43,382 nt of DNA from positions 1 to 43,382 of the forward strand of contig JAGHTY010000095.1 in the NCBI GenBank assembly GCA_018065125.1, in the 5' to 3' direction. The DNA is from Candidatus Minthousia equi (GTDB lineage: Bacteria > Bacteroidota > Bacteroidia > Bacteroidales > Bacteroidaceae). Made by a program: the position numbers and the translations under genes. Positions 39,263 to 43,382 of the stretch are shown in pieces (within the stretch, counting starts at the first letter, position 1; every line of letters begins with the position of its first letter). Under the pieces are notes generated by a model. That model was not told the origin of the DNA. It worked only from the letters and a program-made list of their open reading frames with translations, and searched no databases.

Positions 39263-40039
39263 ATGAAAATAAAAAGTTTTTTGATTGCACTGGCAGTCGC
39301 AGCAGGCTTCAGTGCTTGTTCTGTTCCCCAGAACATCAACTATTTCCAGGACATGCCATCCGAGATGTCAATGAATGTGCAAAACCCTCTGGAAATTAAG
39401 ATTCGCCCAGACGACCGAATCTCAATCCTTGTTTCTACCCGTGACCAGGAATTGTCACAGTTGTTTAGTCTGTATAGCAATGCCAATAGTGCAAGCGGAG
39501 AGATGCGAAAAGGTTCTGAGTACACAGTCGATTCAAATGGAACGATTCATTTTCCTGTTTTGGGCCGTTTGCATGTGGCAGGTATGAACCGCGAAGAAAT
39601 TGCTGCTGCTATTCGTGATGAGTTGGTGGCTCGTAATTTGGTAAAGGATCCAATTATCACTGTTAACTTCTCAAACCTGCATGTAACCGTTTTGGGTGAT
39701 GTGGCAAGTGCCGGCGAGGTATTGATCGACCGTGATAAGTTTACCCTTATCGATGCCATTGCCAAGTGTGGCGACTTGCAGATTACTGGTCGTCGTCAGA
39801 ACGTAAAGGTTATCCGCCAGAGCAATGGTCGCGAAACCGCCTACGAAGTTGACCTCTGTTCTGCAAAGGATTTGCTGGCATCTCCTGTTTACTACCTGCA
39901 GCAGAACGACATTATTTACGTCGAGAGCAACGATAAGAAATCACGTACCGCAGTGGATAACGGTAGTGCCATGGCCACACCAGCCTTCTGGATCAGCCTG
40001 TTCACCTTCGCAGTATCTGTGGTTACTTTGATGAAATAA
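39263..40039 (+). CDS. Polysaccharide export outer membrane lipoprotein (Wza-like)
   Basis: INYFQDMP, IRPDDRISILVST, IHFPVLGRLHVAGMNREEI, SLBB-like segment. Confidence 0.92.
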   Translation: MKIKSFLIALAVAAGFSACSVPQNINYFQDMPSEMSMNVQNPLEIKIRPDDRISILVSTRDQELSQLFSLYSNANSASGEMRKGSEYTVDSNGTIHFPVLGRLHVAGMNREEIAAAIRDELVARNLVKDPIITVNFSNLHVTVLGDVASAGEVLIDRDKFTLIDAIAKCGDLQITGRRQNVKVIRQSNGRETAYEVDLCSAKDLLASPVYYLQQNDIIYVESNDKKSRTAVDNGSAMATPAFWISLFTFAVSVVTLMK

Positions 40040-40059
40040 ACTAAAAACCAAATACAATT

Positions 40060-42534
40060 ATGATTCCAGTAAACAACAGCCAAACCAATTATGGCACCCA
40101 GGGCCCTGCTCCTAAGCAGGTTTCCGGCAATACCCTCAAACCCAAGGATATTCTGGTCATTGCCCTTTCACATTGGTATTGGTTCATTCTGTCTATTGCC
40201 ATCGCATTGGCAGCTGCCTATCTTGTTATTCGCAGCACCCGCCCCACCTACACCCGTGTGGCATCTATCATGATTAAGAACGACCTGAGCAAAAACCAAA
40301 GTACTACTACAGTCAATGGTTTTAGCGATGCCGCCTTGTTCAACACCAATACCGATGTCAACAACGAGGTATTCCTGCTCAGTTCACCAACCATGATCAA
40401 GGACGTTATCAAGCGCCTGAACCTGCAGCAGTATTGCGATGTGCATGGCATCTTCCACGATGAAACCCTTTATGGCCAGTCATTGCCAATCGAGGTTGAG
40501 ATGGAGAATATCAACGACAACGACCAGTGCAGCTTCGACCTCGAGATGAAGAAGGATTCTACCTACATCATGAGCAACTTCATGCGTAACGGGCAGCCTT
40601 TGCCATCGAACAGCCTTACTGCAAAATACCACAAAAAGGTAAAGACCCCACTGGGCAACATCACTGTTAAGCCTTCGCCCTACTACTATGTGCACAACAT
40701 GGTGATTACTGTGAACCACGAAACTTTGCAGAATACGTTGAATGATGTTACTACCCGACTGAATGTTGAAACAGCCAGTGATAATTCTACCATCATCAAC
40801 CTTAACTACGAGGATGTGCAGCCACAGCGTGCCGAGGAAATCCTGGCTACGCTTATCGCCGTTTACAACGAATCATGGGTAAAAGACCGTAACCAGATTA
40901 CCGTTAGCACCAACGAATTCATCAAGGATCGTCTGGCTGCCATCGAAGATGAGTTGGGTAACGTAGAAGATAAGATTGCTACTTATAAAACCGAGCACCT
41001 CATTGCCACTAGTGCCGAGGATGCAAGTTCCCTGTATATGGGCCAGGCTAATGAGGCAAGCAACCAGCTTACCAACCTGAACAACCAGCTCTACATGTCG
41101 CGTTATGTACGTGGCTACCTCACCAACGACAACAACAAGAACCAGTTGATTCCTGCTAACCAGGGTATCGATAATGCCGATTTGAGTTCGCAGATTTCAG
41201 AGTATAACTCTACCTTGATGCGCCGTAACACCTTGGTATCCGCTTCTAGTGAGCAGAACCCTTTGGTGCAGGATTTGGATGTAAAGCTGAACGAAATGCG
41301 TAATGCGCTGGTATTCTCTGTCGATAACCACATTGCAGGTTTGAACACCCAGATGAGTGGTACCCGCAGCATCCAGGGCAAGAGCATTGCCCGTTTGGCT
41401 GCAGCCCCAGGTCAGAGCAAGTATCTGTTAAGTGTAGAGCGTCAGCAGGCAGTTAAGGAAAACCTTTACATGTACCTGTTGCAGAAACGCGAGGAAAACG
41501 AGTTGAACCAGGCATTCACTGCCTATAACAACCGTGTGGTTTCGGCTCCATCTGGTAGCAATGAACCAACATCTCCTGTCAAGTCAAAGATTTATATCAT
41601 AGCTTTGGTAATTGGTATCGCCGTTCCAGCCATCATCCTCTTCTTGCGCGAAACCATGAACAATGCCGTTCGTGGCCGTAAGGATTTGGAAGAACTTTCT
41701 ATTCCATTCATTGGTGAAATTCCATTGGCTCAGGGTACCAAGAAACTCAAAGATAGATTCAAGAACATCCGCTGGAACCCATTCAAGAAAAGGAAGTTTG
41801 TAGAGGATAAAACTCTGCACATCCTGGTAAAGGAAAAGAGTCGTAACGTAATCAACGAAGCCTTCCGTGTGGTTCGTACCAACCTCGAGTTCATGAGTGC
41901 TCGTGGCGAGAAGGGTAATATCATCATGCTTACCTCGTTCAACCCTAACAGTGGTAAGACCTTCGTGACTACCAACCTCATTACCAGTTTTGCCATCAAG
42001 AACAAGAAAGTCTTGGCCATCGACCTCGACTTGCGTAAGGCATCCCTCTCTGCTATGGTGGATAAGCCAAAGCAGGGTATCTCTGACTACCTCACCGGTA
42101 TGATCAAGAACGTAGATGAAGTAATCGTAAAGGGCAAGACCCATCCAAACCTTGATATCATTCCTGTGGGTACCATCCCTCCAAACCCAACCGAGTTGTT
42201 GAGCGAGAAAACCCTCGAGGATGTTTTGAAGGATCTCAGCACCAAGTACGATTACGTATTCCTGGATTGTCCTCCAGTCGAGATTGTGGCCGATGCCACC
42301 ATCGTGGGTCGTCATGTAGATATGACCATGTTCATCATCCGTGCCGACTTGATGGACCGTGCCCTCTTGCCAGAGGTTCAGAAGTATTACGAAGATGGCC
42401 GCTTGCCAAAGATGAGCATGATTCTCAATGGTACCAGCGATGCCTTCAGTTACTATGGTTATCACCGTTACGGCAGTCGCTATGGTTATCACTATAGCTA
42501 TGGCAGCAGTTACGGCGGTTACACCCAGAAATAA
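40060..42534 (+). CDS. Wzc-like chain-length regulator / BY-kinase
   Basis: Wzz domain, SFNPNSGKTFVTTNL Walker A, DLDLRKASLS, FLDCPPVEIVADA, Tyr-rich tail. Confidence 0.93.
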   Translation: MIPVNNSQTNYGTQGPAPKQVSGNTLKPKDILVIALSHWYWFILSIAIALAAAYLVIRSTRPTYTRVASIMIKNDLSKNQSTTTVNGFSDAALFNTNTDVNNEVFLLSSPTMIKDVIKRLNLQQYCDVHGIFHDETLYGQSLPIEVEMENINDNDQCSFDLEMKKDSTYIMSNFMRNGQPLPSNSLTAKYHKKVKTPLGNITVKPSPYYYVHNMVITVNHETLQNTLNDVTTRLNVETASDNSTIINLNYEDVQPQRAEEILATLIAVYNESWVKDRNQITVSTNEFIKDRLAAIEDELGNVEDKIATYKTEHLIATSAEDASSLYMGQANEASNQLTNLNNQLYMSRYVRGYLTNDNNKNQLIPANQGIDNADLSSQISEYNSTLMRRNTLVSASSEQNPLVQDLDVKLNEMRNALVFSVDNHIAGLNTQMSGTRSIQGKSIARLAAAPGQSKYLLSVERQQAVKENLYMYLLQKREENELNQAFTAYNNRVVSAPSGSNEPTSPVKSKIYIIALVIGIAVPAIILFLRETMNNAVRGRKDLEELSIPFIGEIPLAQGTKKLKDRFKNIRWNPFKKRKFVEDKTLHILVKEKSRNVINEAFRVVRTNLEFMSARGEKGNIIMLTSFNPNSGKTFVTTNLITSFAIKNKKVLAIDLDLRKASLSAMVDKPKQGISDYLTGMIKNVDEVIVKGKTHPNLDIIPVGTIPPNPTELLSEKTLEDVLKDLSTKYDYVFLDCPPVEIVADATIVGRHVDMTMFIIRADLMDRALLPEVQKYYEDGRLPKMSMILNGTSDAFSYYGYHRYGSRYGYHYSYGSSYGGYTQK

Positions 42535-43241
42535 TGTGGCCATTTAGCAGCAAGAAATCATTGAGCCAGTCGGCCGTGTTCGTGGGCATGACCGACTGGC
42601 ATAGCCATATCCTTCCGGGGGTGGACGATGGTATCCAGACACTTGATGAAAGTTTGGATACCCTTCGCACCTATGCTACTTTGGGTATTGCCCATGTGTG
42701 GTGCACTCCCCATATCATGGAAGAAATGCCCAACCACCCTGATGAACTGCGCGAAAAGTTTGCCCTGTTGCAGCAGGCATGGGCACAATGCCCCGAAAGC
42801 AGCAGTTTGCAGCTGCACCTGGCAGCCGAGCACATGATGGATGCCCTGTTCCAGGAACGCCTCGAGAACGATGAAGTGTTACCCATTGGCGATGACAAGC
42901 ACCTGCTTGTAGAAACCAGCTACTACCAGCCCCCCATCGACCTCTATGGCATCCTTACCCGCATTCGCGAGAAAGGCTATCATCCCATCCTGGCACACCC
43001 CGAGCGCTACAACTACATGAACAATGCCGACTATACTCGCCTTGTTCAGATGGGTGTATCCCTGCAGCTCAACCTCTTGTCCCTTACCGGTTATTATGGT
43101 CCTGCTGCCCAACTCAAAGCCCAGTTGCTCATGCACCACAACCTCTACACCTACCGTGGCACCGATATCCATTCTCTGGAATCCTTCAACGAAGCCATCC
43201 ATCTAAAATCGGTTCCCAAAGACATCTTTAACCAACTATAA
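42534..43241 (+). CDS. CpsB/YwqE-type PHP tyrosine-protein phosphatase
   Basis: MTDWHSHILPGVDDGIQTLDESL, TPHIM, AHPERYNYM; TAATG overlap with the kinase gene. Confidence 0.92.
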   Translation: MWPFSSKKSLSQSAVFVGMTDWHSHILPGVDDGIQTLDESLDTLRTYATLGIAHVWCTPHIMEEMPNHPDELREKFALLQQAWAQCPESSSLQLHLAAEHMMDALFQERLENDEVLPIGDDKHLLVETSYYQPPIDLYGILTRIREKGYHPILAHPERYNYMNNADYTRLVQMGVSLQLNLLSLTGYYGPAAQLKAQLLMHHNLYTYRGTDIHSLESFNEAIHLKSVPKDIFNQL

Positions 43242-43382
43242 CGATACGCTTCGCTACGATAACGAAAACGAAAGCGCAGCGCCCACTCGTTGACTTGTTG
43301 ACCTGTTGACTCGTTGACTTTAAACTCTTAAACCGTCGCGTTAGCGACAATTAAACCGGAGCCGAAGGCGACTGTCCGTTGT
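43242..43382. repeat. Composite intergenic array running off the window edge
   Basis: CACTCGTTGACTTGTTGACCTGTTGACTCGTTGAC, TTTAAACTCTTAAAC, GTCGCGTTAGCGAC, GGAGCCGAAGGCGAC, TGTCCGTTGT. Confidence 0.88.

Noticed and set aside
40060-42534. Tyr-rich Wzc tail (YYGYHRYGSRYGYHYSYGSSYGGY) as a novel feature
   Set aside because: C-terminal tyrosine clusters are a standard feature of BY-kinases.

Overview
The window reads as a Bacteroidales (Prevotella/Segatella-like) chromosome segment. Support comes from TAnnTTTG-type -7 boxes, nusB-yajC-ybbR-coaE-DUF5606 synteny and UpxY/Wza/Wzc/CpsB genes. About 1-15.6 kb is accessory: a SatD-like/DUF3307 pair, a macro-like A1S_2505-type protein, a non-dcw ftsZ-like gene with two frame breaks, an HD hydrolase, two proteins sharing an unrecognised winged-helix-like C-terminal domain, an SNF2 helicase broken by TAG, a tandem retropepsin-like protein and a Sel1/TPR-like protein. 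About 16-43 kb is mostly conserved: tRNA-Arg(CCG), asnA, GH3, GH5, pepT, a CPA2 antiporter, HIT, coaE, ybbR, yajC, nusB, rplY, pth (in-frame TAG), an S4 protein, an N-domain-less ClpB, corA, then the start of an exopolysaccharide locus. The two signals I rate highest are: (1) a corA 5' leader encoding an acidic mini-peptide (MDDYYADNLID) followed by mutually exclusive hairpin/anti-Shine-Dalgarno pairings, consistent with a Mg2+-responsive translational switch; and (2) a modular family of 7-9-bp-period intergenic arrays with small hairpins of variable but self-complementary stem sequence, mostly placed between stop codons and intrinsic terminators and sometimes providing the stop codon. All calls come from reading sequence and the ORF track; no database search was run.
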